Source: an uncultured Eubacterium sp. (GTDB taxonomy: Bacteria > Bacillota > Clostridia > Lachnospirales > Lachnospiraceae). From it: a DNA stretch of 35,556 nt. The stretch is from positions 1-35,556 of the forward strand of contig CAMUML010000043.1 of NCBI GenBank assembly GCA_947089855.1. The letters are read 5' to 3'. The position numbers and the translations under genes were made by a program. Of this stretch, positions 25,247 through 31,509 are shown piece after piece. The notes under the pieces are model-generated. The model had not been told where the DNA came from. It did no database searches and worked only from the letters and a program-made list of their open reading frames with translations. How positions within the stretch are numbered: the first letter of the stretch is position 1; each line of letters starts with the position of its first letter.

Positions 25247-25297
25247 CATGCCAAAAACCAGAGGCGTAACGGCCCTACGCTTAAGATTTTTGGCATG
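25247..25297. other. Long imperfect hairpin
   Basis: CATGCCAAAAA pairs with TTTTTGGCATG (11 bases), with an inner AGGCGTA/TACGCTT stem around a GC-rich loop. It lies between the winged-helix gene and the convergent DIP1984 gene. It may be a bidirectional terminator or part of a small RNA; no downstream U-run is seen. The stretch 25298-25498 shows no convincing gene. Confidence 0.5.
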
Positions 25298-25498
25298 TTG
25301 GTTATTTCTTTGATCCCCGTCCCCACCCTCGCAAATACAGCCAATGCCTGGTAATAACTATAATCCGTCACAATACATATGTACGCAATCGGGGCATAAC
25401 AATCCTTGAGGAATCGAACCTCACACCTACCCTTCCGTGTGCCAACCAATGCTGCAAACGCTGCGTGGCATTCACCCTGCTTCTGCTACCAATCTTTC

Positions 25499-25954
25499 TT
25501 ATTCTATTAAATCCGTACTCCAATTGCTTTCCTGCAATTTATTGTCTAACAGGCGCAGCTCTTTGGACATAGCATCAATCTGTGACTGCCAATCCGCAAC
25601 AGAAATGGCAGGTTTAATCTTAATTTCTGAATTTCTGGCACGGTAAGACAACTGGCTTCCATTATATGTTATCTCTTTATAGATATGTATTTTCATTAAA
25701 AGTGTATCTTTTTTTGCAATCATTTCCGTAAGCGTATGCCCGTCTATGGAAACTGTGCAATTCGTCTGATTGATATGGGCTATCAAATAATCCAACCGCG
25801 ATAGGGAAGCGTCCAGCTCCTGTTTTAATTGTTCTGGATCTTCCACAGGTGTTTCGCCTTCTTGCACCAATACATTATTGTTAAGCCTGTTTTTTAATTG
25901 TTCAATATTGCGGTTTATATCAGCCCGTTCCTGTAATGCTTCTGCAAGTTTCAT
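25499..25954 (-). CDS. DIP1984-family protein
   Basis: A 151-residue, mostly helical protein: MKLAEALQERADINRNIEQL, VLVQEGETPVEDPEQL, INQTNCTV, LTEMIAKKD and the closing LRLLDNKLQESNW. This matches the DIP1984/septicolysin-like family almost end to end. The family has no established biochemical role. GGAGG lies eight bases before the ATG. It is monocistronic and lies next to tRNA genes. Confidence 0.88.
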   Translation of the reverse strand: MKLAEALQERADINRNIEQLKNRLNNNVLVQEGETPVEDPEQLKQELDASLSRLDYLIAHINQTNCTVSIDGHTLTEMIAKKDTLLMKIHIYKEITYNGSQLSYRARNSEIKIKPAISVADWQSQIDAMSKELRLLDNKLQESNWSTDLIE

Positions 25955-26045
25955 AGCACAATCCTCCGTCTACTGCTGTTTGTGCGCCCCAGTTTTTCTT
26001 TCCATCCCTTATGAATGAAATAAGCTATCTGTTTCTAACCGTATG

Positions 26046-26086
26046 AAAAAACAGGCAACCTTGATTAATCAAAGCTACCTGTTTTT
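26046..26086 (-). terminator. Terminator of tRNA-Leu(CAG)
   Basis: Read on the minus strand, an AAACAGG arm pairs with CCTGTTT around a TTGATTAATCAA inner palindrome, followed by a U-run. It begins about seven bases after the tRNA 3' end. Confidence 0.75.
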
Positions 26087-26092
26087 AAGGTA

Positions 26093-26176
26093 TGCAGAAG
26101 ATGGGACTTGAACCCACACGGTATTGCTACCACAGGCACCTGAAGCCTGCGCGTCTGCCAATTCCGCCACTTCTGC
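26093..26176 (-). tRNA. tRNA-Leu, anticodon CAG
   Basis: An 84-base cloverleaf with a long variable arm (class II). The acceptor stem is GCAGAAG/CTTCTGC with discriminator A. The anticodon stem CAGGC/GCCTG encloses loop TTCAGGT, giving anticodon CAG. The T-arm contains GGTTCAAGTCC. CCA is not encoded. Confidence 0.95.
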
Positions 26177-26273
26177 TTGGTACGTTATTTATAATACATG
26201 ATATGCATATATTCGTCAAGTACTTTTTATAAATTTTTGAAAATTTTTTATATCCATTTTTTCAACATTCATA

Positions 26274-26302
26274 TTGACATTTATACAGTCTGGTGATATG
26301 AT
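26274..26302 (+). promoter_or_regulatory. Promoter of tRNA-Leu(AAG)
   Basis: Consensus TTGACA, 17-base spacer, TATGAT, 34 bases before the tRNA 5' end. A short GC hairpin (CGCC...GGCG) lies between. Confidence 0.8.
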
Positions 26303-26336
26303 ATATGAGTCGCCGGAAATAGCGGCGTTTATAAAT

Positions 26337-26421
26337 GCGGAAGTGTCGGAACTGGCAGACGAGCAAGACTAAGGATCTTGTGGGCAATGCGCTCGTGTGG
26401 GTTCAAGTCCCATCTTCCGCA
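26337..26421 (+). tRNA. tRNA-Leu, anticodon AAG
   Basis: An 85-base class II tRNA. The acceptor GCGGAAG/CTTCCGC is intact, discriminator A. The anticodon stem CAAGA/TCTTG encloses loop CTAAGGA, giving AAG. A 76-base perfect copy of its body (26341-26416) recurs at 28911-28986, where the acceptor stem is broken. Confidence 0.95.
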
Positions 26422-26424
26422 TTG

Positions 26425-26460
26425 AACCTTGGTAAATATAGAGTTTACCAAGGTTTTTCT
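26425..26460 (+). terminator. Terminator of tRNA-Leu(AAG)
   Basis: The CCTTGGTAAA arm pairs with TTTACCAAGG, followed by TTTTTCTTTT. A degraded version follows the tRNA copy at 28911. Confidence 0.85.
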
Positions 26461-26551
26461 TTTCTAATGCTTTCTATCTGTTCCTTTTTTACTCGCAAGA
26501 CTGCTTTACCGTTTTTTGAGCGTTTGACGAGCATAAGAAAGGAGCATTCCC

Positions 26552-27519
26552 ATGAAAAATTATCCCTTAAAAACTCAGACAACTTAACCGTGGACGAAGC
26601 GTTTGCGGACTTCAAAGGACATTGCCGGATTAAAAATCTGTCTGGGGAAACAATCAAACTTTATCAGTATCAATTTAACGTATTCCACCGTTTCTTAGAT
26701 GATGAAACACTCTTTATTTCTGACGTTACGCTGGCTACTGTAAACAGCTTTCTATTGGAGTTGCGTTCCGATAAGCATGTCTGCAATGATGTGACGGTTA
26801 ACACCTACCTTAGAGGGCTTCGGGCTTTCCTTTATTACTGTATGGAAATGGACTATATGGCTGATTTCAAAATCCGTATTCCAAAAGTGGATAAGAAACT
26901 CAAGGAAACCTATACCGATACGGAACTGAATGTGCTTTTGAAAAAGCCCAACTTAAAGACCTGTGGATTTTCGGAATATAAGATTTGGGTATTCTCCAAT
27001 TATCTCTTAGGTACTGGAAACCGTATCTCCACTGCCCTTAGTCTCAAAATAGAGGATATAGACTTTGACAGCAGTATGATAGCGCTCAACCACACGAAAA
27101 ACCGCACCGCCCAAATCATACCTCTTTCGAGGACGCTGGCAAATATCATGAAGGAATATCTCAAATACCGAAAGGGCGAAGCGGAGGACTATGTATTCTG
27201 TAATACATACGGAAACAAAGGGGATATACGCACCTATCAGGATATGTTAGCGGCATATAACCGCAGTAAGGGTGTAGAAAAGACCTCAGCCCACCTTTAC
27301 CGTCATACATTCGCTAAAAAGTGGATATTGAACGGCGGGGATATATTCCGGCTTCAAAAGATACTGGGGCATAGTGATTTATCTGTAGTAAAGGAATATG
27401 TGCAGATGTTCGGCAATGATTTATCTGTAGAAGTACCTCCAAAAGATAAGCTTACGAGAAAACAAAAAATGTATCTTTGTATTAGGAGGAAACACACCTC
27501 TATTCCGAGTTTAAAATAA
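26552..27519 (+). pseudogene. Tyrosine recombinase/integrase with frameshift near its start
   Basis: The body of about 315 residues has an SAM-like core-binding domain (LSGETIKLYQYQFNVFHRFL) and a catalytic domain with the Arg in LLGTGNRISTALSL, HLYRH (HxxR), and LGHSDLSVVKEYV (His and nucleophile Tyr). All catalytic residues are present. The only good start, ATG at 26552 with AAGAAAGGAG upstream, reads 11 codons to a stop. One extra A in the A5 run at 26569-26573 would join it to the body. As it stands the gene is probably disrupted, unless the base is a sequencing slip or a weak upstream TTG is used. Confidence 0.85.
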
Positions 27520-27565
27520 ACAACTGCTGCCATAAAGATGTTTTCCAATGGGCAGCAGTTGTTTT
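27520..27565 (+). terminator. Strong terminator after the integrase
   Basis: A 12-base perfect stem, ACAACTGCTGCC facing GGCAGCAGTTGT, with a TTTT tail. It starts directly at the integrase stop codon. Confidence 0.88.
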
Positions 27566-27669
27566 AAAAATTATTTTAAATTTAGGGTTTCATTTTAAAG
27601 ACTATGAGCGATTTTGGAAATGCTTACAGGCTGTGATGTAAACGTGCCATATGAAAAGTTTAAAATATG

Positions 27670-27858
27670 CTATTTGTGTCTTCCCGCAATACCCTTAAGA
27701 CATGGATTTCTGCGCCTGTTCCTTAATTCAGTAATTTTATCAAATGCTTCTGCTAAAGGCAGTTCCCTCCCGGCTTCCATATCGTCAATGCCCCGGTCAA
27801 GCATTTTATCGTGATTGATTGTTTCGCTCACTTTTTCATCTTGTAATGCATATGCCAT
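27670..27858 (-). CDS. Small antitoxin-like hypothetical protein
   Basis: About 62 residues from the ATG at 27858, which has an AGGAAGTAGG site; the open frame continues to 27918. The C-terminal GIDDMEAGRELPLAEAFDKI segment resembles the C-terminal part of RelB/Phd-type antitoxins, which often carry an (I/D)DMExG-type stretch. No partner toxin is adjacent on the same strand. It may be an orphan or degraded antitoxin. The flanking 27566-27669 shows no gene. Confidence 0.5.
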   Translation of the reverse strand: MAYALQDEKVSETINHDKMLDRGIDDMEAGRELPLAEAFDKITELRNRRRNPCLKGIAGRHK

Positions 27859-27960
27859 AAATCTGCCTACTTCCTTCATACAATTTATACTTTTTAGTCT
27901 AAGATACCATGATCCCACCTATGAATCAAGTTTTTTCTTATTTCTTTTGATTTCTTTTGA

Positions 27961-27989
27961 TTGACTTTCCTGTTTTCTACTGCTATGCT
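27961..27989 (+). promoter_or_regulatory. Promoter of the PIN toxin-antitoxin operon (duplicated module)
   Basis: TTGACT, 17-base spacer, TATGCT with TG immediately before the -10 region. The surrounding segment of about 50 bases (from 27952 to the AAGGAGG) is repeated almost exactly at 30835-30886 in front of the Uma2 gene. Confidence 0.75.
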
Positions 27990-28012
27990 TAAGCACAAGG
28001 AGGTAAATGCCT

Positions 28013-28279
28013 ATGTCAACTTTGGAAAAAGCAATCGGATTATTGCAAAAAATGCCCGAACACAAGCTAGAAACTGTATATACGTATATGTGTTTCGTAG
28101 ATTCACAGACCGACGACGTGGATTCTGCTTCTTCTGAAAAGAACAACGCAGACTCCATAGCAAGAAAACAAAGGGGGTTCCAGGGGCTTCTGTCTTTTGC
28201 CGGGACATTGCCGGAAGATTTTGATTATAAAAAAGAACTTGAAGAAGCCCGGGAAGAAAAATATGCTCATTTTATTTGA
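28013..28279 (+). CDS. Putative antitoxin of a PIN-domain toxin
   Basis: About 88 residues: an N-terminal helix pair (STLEKAIGLLQKMPEHKLET, YTYMCFVDS), an acidic linker, and the C-terminal FQGLLSFAGTLPEDFDYKKE segment. The last resembles toxin-binding tails of DUF2281-like antitoxins. It overlaps the PIN gene by 17 bases, the typical translationally coupled order. The ATG at 28013 is nine bases after AAGGAGG; an ATG at 28007 is too close. It is still intact although its toxin is interrupted. Confidence 0.75.
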   Translation: MSTLEKAIGLLQKMPEHKLETVYTYMCFVDSQTDDVDSASSEKNNADSIARKQRGFQGLLSFAGTLPEDFDYKKELEEAREEKYAHFI

Positions 28280-28831
28280 CACGAATATCATACTTGATAT
28301 CCTTGAAAACCGCCAGCCCTTTTATGAAGCATCCATGGTTACTATTCACGGCCTGGGGGCCGCTCATAGTAACCATTCGGGGCGATATTGGAAGTTTGCT
28401 TCGCAAAATCGCCCCTCACTCCTGAATCATGTTCTCACGGAATGCGCAGTTTATGCGCATTCCTGGCCCGTGAATAGTAACCATCCATGTCCGTTTTGAA
28501 GGAATGTATTTCAAATGATATACGCGGCTGTATTGCACTGCATTCTGTATCGAATATTTATTACATTTTGCGAAAACGCTTTTCAGCCGCTGACAGGCGA
28601 AAGCTTCTCCTTGATCTTCTGGACTTGCTGCAAGTGGCAGGCACTGACCATGAACACGTAAAAAACGCTCTGCAAAGAGAAAGCTTTTCCGACTTTGAGG
28701 ACTGCCTGCAAGATGAATGCGCAAAACAGATTCATGCAGATTATATTGTAACCCGAAATATAACGGACTTTTCCACATCGGATATACCGGCAGTAACCCC
28801 GGAAGATATGCTTAAAATCTTTCATCGATAA
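28263..28831 (+). pseudogene. PIN-domain (VapC-like) toxin interrupted by a mobile element
   Basis: The first 25 residues, MLILFDTNIILDILENRQPF plus YEASM, have the first PIN aspartate. The gene is then interrupted by the 144-bp element at 28338-28481. After the second copy of the duplicated CATCCATG the frame resumes (SVLKECISNDIRG, then VSNIYYILRKRF and IVTRNITDF with later PIN acidic residues). Excising the element and one 8-base duplication restores an uninterrupted protein of about 138 residues, the usual length of a PIN toxin. As present, translation ends inside/just after the element at 28499. Confidence 0.93.
28338..28481 (-). mobile_element. GTTACTATTCAC structured element (144 bp) with perfect 8-bp duplication
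   Basis: Termini GTTACTATTCACGG and CCGTGAATAGTAAC. Flanked by CATCCATG at 28330-28337 and 28482-28489. It differs from the reverse of 30661-30804 at four of 144 positions. The insertion inside a coding gene proves past mobility. The core on the minus strand is GATTCAGGAGTGAG. Confidence 0.95.
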
Positions 28832-28910
28832 ATGACCGAAAATCTTTTACTTTTCCCGCAAGAATAGAAATAATAAAAGGGACAAGAAGTAAATTAGCGG
28901 CTCGTCAGGC

Positions 28911-28998
28911 AAGTGTCGGAACTGGCAGACGAGCAAGACTAAGGATCTTGTGGGCAATGCGCTCGTGTGGGTTCAAGTCCCATCTTACGCATTGAACC
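28911..28998 (+). repeat. Duplicated tRNA-Leu body (attachment-site repeat, tRNA pseudogene)
   Basis: Positions 28911-28986 are identical to 26341-26416. The first four acceptor bases are replaced (CAGG for GCGG register) and the 3' strand reads CTTACGC, so the acceptor stem cannot form. After one mismatch the identity resumes through CGCATTGAACC. It is read as the distal attachment repeat of the island. Confidence 0.85.
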
Positions 28999-29091
28999 CT
29001 TGGGAAACCTTGTAAATCATAAGGTTTACAGTGATAAGGAAGTATAGAAACCAACTTATCATTAACGCTGACAAACAGGGTGCCAGCAAAA

Positions 29092-29132
29092 ATAATAGGA
29101 GTGAGGAATGTCCCTCACTCCGCTCCTATTAT
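29092..29132. other. Perfectly matched long hairpin of unknown role
   Basis: ATAATAGGAG faces CTCCTATTAT with an inner GTGAGG/CCTCAC pairing. It is not related to the repeat families above. The surrounding 28999-29293 has no convincing gene; degraded minus-strand reading frames can be followed in it. Confidence 0.55.
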
Positions 29133-29293
29133 CAATCTCCATTAAATTCAATCGGCCCAACAACAAATCGGCTTTTATCCAAGATTCTATCAATAGAGCA
29201 CCGTATCCTGTTCCATAATAGAAAGATAACTTGCTAAATCTTCACTTAGAAAACGTATAGATTGGTTTAAAGAGCGTTCCATTCCAAGATTCC

Positions 29294-29488
29294 CTAAAAA
29301 ACATTTTTCATTTCCTCAACTGGCACACAACTTTCAATAATATTATTTGGGTCTTCTTTTAGTGACTTAAGAAATGAAACCAATTCATCTTTGTTTTGAG
29401 AAGCATATTTATTTTCCAACTTGTACTGAAAGCCCCACGCCTTGATAAGCCGCAGGGCCTCCGGGAGCTGTGGGAACGTGGCCCGCAA
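29294..29488 (-). pseudogene. Chimeric fragment, start resembles MT-A70 adenine methyltransferase
   Basis: The 5' part (ATFPQLPEALRLIKAWGFQYK) matches the region of MT-A70 family adenine methyltransferases before the catalytic core. It then switches to an unrelated tail (LENKYASQNKDELVSFL, then VEEMKNVF). The total is only 64 residues, with TTG as the first codon and a terminator hairpin immediately upstream. It is probably a deletion junction between two genes and not functional. Confidence 0.55.
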
Positions 29489-29519
29489 AAAAACCGCCTG
29501 CGTTATTACAAGCGGTTTT
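29487..29519 (-). terminator. Terminator of the ParE/Phd-type operon
   Basis: On the minus strand AAAACCGC pairs with GCGGTTTT, followed by a T-run. It lies about 45 bases after the toxin stop. Confidence 0.75.
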
Positions 29520-29565
29520 CTAATAGGGTTTTTATCATCTTTCCGGTGCCGGGAAAATGATGCTG

Positions 29566-29901
29566 TTATTCGTTTGGTTCATCTGCCTGCGCATCACCGA
29601 ACAGAATACGCATATAATCGCGGCGGCCATACAAAATACGGTCTATATAAACATCTTTTCCATAAGCCCGGTAGAACACAAGGTAGTTTCCGCTTACGAG
29701 AAAACGGTAATCGCTTTCCGTGTCCGCGGCTGAAGAAAGCGGAGTCCCTACATAAGCCTGATTTTTCAGGATGCGGATTTTCTTTGTGATCCTGCTTATG
29801 GTTGCCAGAGCCGCGTCAGGGTTTTCAAGCTCCTCCGTGATATAGGCTTTGATTTCAGCCAGGTCATTTTGCGCCTCTTTCGATAAATGCAGGTTATTCA
29901 T
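29566..29901 (-). CDS. RelE/ParE-family toxin
   Basis: A 111-residue protein: LHLSKEAQNDLAEIKAYITE at the N-terminus, the conserved middle YVGTPLSS, and the C-terminal DYRFLVSGNYLVFYRAYG, then RILYGRRDYMRILFG. This is the standard ParE/RelE fold, whose members cleave mRNA on the ribosome or poison gyrase. It overlaps the antitoxin by eight bases. Which target applies cannot be told here. The gene looks intact. Confidence 0.9.
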   Translation of the reverse strand: MNNLHLSKEAQNDLAEIKAYITEELENPDAALATISRITKKIRILKNQAYVGTPLSSAADTESDYRFLVSGNYLVFYRAYGKDVYIDRILYGRRDYMRILFGDAQADEPNE

Positions 29902-30148
29902 GGGAAAGCCCGAGGCTTTTCTCCACGGCCTCCAATGTCAGCCAGCCTTTCTCTTCCCCGGATTTCCGGCCTTTTTCAAGCTCGTTCATCAGCTGGATGG
30001 TTGCCTGTGTCTTTTCATAGTCCTGTATGTCAATAATTGCATAGCGCCCCCGGCCGTTTTTCGTCAGGAAAACGGGAGCGCCCACTGCTACATCACGCAG
30101 TACCTCGCTGTAATTCCGCAGATCGGAAATAGGCTTAATGTTTGGCAT
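29894..30148 (-). CDS. Phd/YefM-family antitoxin
   Basis: About 84 residues from the ATG at 30148, with AGAAAGGAG upstream; the open frame to 30184 crosses the promoter. The N-terminal MPNIKPISDLRNYSEVLRDV is the Phd/YefM DNA-binding segment, followed by VFLTKNGRGRYAIIDIQDYE. It precedes and overlaps the toxin gene. Phd-type antitoxins neutralise the toxin and repress the operon. Confidence 0.92.
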   Translation of the reverse strand: MPNIKPISDLRNYSEVLRDVAVGAPVFLTKNGRGRYAIIDIQDYEKTQATIQLMNELEKGRKSGEEKGWLTLEAVEKSLGLSHE

Positions 30149-30172
30149 AAGGTTCAGCTCCTTTCTGCCATT

Positions 30173-30205
30173 AGTATAACCCAATCTGCTGTAAAATTCA
30201 ACAGC
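30173..30205 (-). promoter_or_regulatory. Promoter and operator of the ParE/Phd-type operon
   Basis: On the minus strand: TTGAAT, 17 bases, TATACT. An inverted repeat GCTGT-N8-ACAGC (30188-30205) overlaps the -35 box and is a likely operator for the antitoxin. The ISLre2 remnant starts 13 bases upstream. Confidence 0.65.
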
Positions 30206-30466
30206 AAAATTTACAACGATAGTGTAACTTTACTTGGGGGTTTCAATGAGCAGGCTATTCCCTTAATTTTTGAATCTATTTTATTAATATACGCTGGCAA
30301 TTACATTATTAAAGAGGATTCATCTTCCTCTGTTCTTTCTGGTTCTTTCTCTTTCTGCTGTTTTACCAGCTCCAGCATGTCCCCATCATTTTTCTAGTAA
30401 ATTCTTATATGCGCCAGGCTGTCTGCACCATCCCATCGGCCGCGAACTCATCCCTCGTTGGAGTGT

Positions 30467-30636
30467 GTCAATAAATCTGTGTAAATTGTCCTGACTGCAA
30501 TTATAATTTTATTGAATTATCAAAATCCTGTAAAGGCTGAAACCCTTGCCTTGACAGGATTCCGATAATTCAAATTACATCAATTGAGCAGTCAATAAGA
30601 ATATTCAGACAATTTACTTACACAGTTTATCTGACA
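30467..30636. repeat. 170-bp palindromic element within the ISLre2 remnant
   Basis: Ends TGTCAATAAATCTGTGTAA and, inverted, TTACACAGTTTATCTGACA. Inner pairings ATCCTGT/ACAGGAT and AATTATC/GATAATT continue the fold. It is non-coding. The CTGTGTAAATTGTC end is reminiscent of IS256-type termini, but this is not secure. Confidence 0.65.
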
Positions 30637-30660
30637 AAGCTGCTCGTTGAAATCCCCAAG

Positions 30661-30804
30661 GTTACTATTCACGGACCAGGAATGCGCATAAACTGCGCAT
30701 TCCGTGAGAACATGATTCAGGAGTGAGGGGCGATTTTGCGAAGCAAACTTTCAATATCGCCCCGAATTGTTACTGTGAGCGGCCCCCAGGCCGTGAATAG
30801 TAAC
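30661..30804 (+). mobile_element. GTTACTATTCAC structured element (144 bp) with perfect 8-bp duplication
   Basis: Flanked by TCCCCAAG at 30653-30660 and 30805-30812. It splits the right inverted repeat of the ISLre2 remnant. Hairpins: GGAATGCGC/GCGCATTCC; GGGGCGAT/ATCGCCCC; and a third ending GTGAATAGTAAC. Core GATTCAGGAGTGAG. Confidence 0.95.
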
Positions 30805-30843
30805 TCCCCAAGTAAAGTTACACTATCTTCCGTATTCTTTTGA

Positions 30844-30872
30844 TTGACTTTCCTGTTTTCTACTGCTATGCT
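30844..30872 (+). promoter_or_regulatory. Promoter of the Uma2 gene (duplicated module)
   Basis: TTGACT, 17 bases, TATGCT, the same module as 27961-27989. The AAGGAGG ribosome site follows in both copies. Confidence 0.75.
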
Positions 30873-30896
30873 TAATCACAAGGAGGTTAAGTTATT

Positions 30897-31445
30897 ATGC
30901 CAGCATTTGCACAGCAAAGGCCCTGTACCATGGATGATATTTATGCTTTGCCAGATGGAGAACGTGCCGAACTGATTGACGGCCAGATATACTACATGGC
31001 ACCGCCCAGCACCAAACATCAGCGGATATTGTCATTTTTGCATCTGGAAATAGGGAACCACATCCGTTCAAAAGGAGGTACCTGTGAAGTCTTTCCGGCT
31101 CCTTTTGCCGTATTTCTTTATGCAGATGAGTCCAAATACCTGGAACCAGATATATCTGTAATCTGTGATAAAAGCAAACTGGATGAACATGGCTATAAAG
31201 GTGCCCCTGACTGGATCATTGAGATCGTATCCCCCAGCAGCAGCGCCATGGACTATTATACAAAGCTTCCTCTATACCGCGAAGCAGGCGTTCGCGAGTA
31301 CTGGATTGTGGATCCAATAAAGCAAACCATCCTGGCCTATAACATGGAGCAGGCCGCCGCACCTACTATTTACTCTTTTTCCGATACAATCAAAGTAAAT
31401 ATTTATGATAACCTGGAAATTAATTTTTCCGAAATGCAGTTATGA
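30897..31445 (+). CDS. Uma2-family (DUF820) putative PD-(D/E)XK nuclease-fold protein
   Basis: A 182-residue protein with the full Uma2 pattern: YALPDGERAELIDGQIYYM, YLEPDISVICDKSKL, DWIIEIVSPSSSAMDY, LYREAGVREYWIVDP and a C-terminal hydrophobic strand. Candidate catalytic residues are the Asp of EPDIS, the Glu of IIEIVS and the following acidic/lysine positions. A strong AAGGAGG lies ten bases before the ATG. It is a different, longer variant than the gene at 393. Its promoter is shared in sequence with the PIN toxin operon. Its cellular role is unknown. Confidence 0.88.
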   Translation: MPAFAQQRPCTMDDIYALPDGERAELIDGQIYYMAPPSTKHQRILSFLHLEIGNHIRSKGGTCEVFPAPFAVFLYADESKYLEPDISVICDKSKLDEHGYKGAPDWIIEIVSPSSSAMDYYTKLPLYREAGVREYWIVDPIKQTILAYNMEQAAAPTIYSFSDTIKVNIYDNLEINFSEMQL

Positions 31446-31459
31446 TTTTAGGCGGCAGG

Positions 31460-31488
31460 TTGTCCAAAAGTAAATTCATAATTAAAAT
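31460..31488 (+). promoter_or_regulatory. Possible promoter of the SGNH hydrolase gene
   Basis: TTGTCC, 17 bases, TAAAAT, 21 bases before the start. The -35 match is weak. Confidence 0.35.
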
Positions 31489-31509
31489 CATTTCACGAGG
31501 AGGTAACCA

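Larger units (their letters stand above)
26337..28998. mobile_element. Small tRNA-Leu-bounded integrative island (about 2.6 kb)
   Basis: Direct repeats of the tRNA-Leu(AAG) body bound the segment, and a tyrosine recombinase gene lies directly inside the intact tRNA copy. This is the classic layout of an element integrated at a tRNA gene. The cargo is one small antitoxin-like gene and a toxin-antitoxin pair whose toxin is interrupted. No transfer or replication genes are present, so it is likely a deletion remnant or a satellite-like element. Confidence 0.7.
30218..30827 (-). mobile_element. Internally deleted ISLre2-family element with nested insertions
   Basis: Terminal inverted repeats: GATAGTGTAACTTTACTTGG at the left, its inverse ending CACTATC at 30827; pairing extends about 38 bases with few mismatches. 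On the minus strand between 30463 and 30301 lies the C-terminus of an ISLre2 transposase: MSSRPMGW, then in a shifted frame GDMLELVKQQKEKEPE to a stop at 30301, with an in-frame TAG at 30394-30396. Most of the transposase is gone. A 170-bp palindrome and the 144-bp element have inserted or replaced the interior and the right repeat. Confidence 0.82.

Noticed and set aside
25405-25430. tRNA T-arm-like sequence on the minus strand (GGTTCGATTCC)
   Set aside because: No matching acceptor or anticodon arm can be placed at the right distance.
25222-25449. 75-codon minus-strand frame starting at TTG
   Set aside because: No ribosome site, overlaps the strong hairpin and has no recognisable motif.
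28911-28998. Second functional tRNA-Leu(AAG)
   Set aside because: Both strands of the acceptor stem are altered and cannot pair fully.
29031-29237. 68-codon plus-strand frame after the tRNA copy
   Set aside because: It crosses a perfect hairpin and has no ribosome site or family resemblance.
29849-30397. 182-codon plus-strand frame
   Set aside because: It lies antisense to the Phd antitoxin gene and the ISLre2 transposase remnant; a shadow frame.
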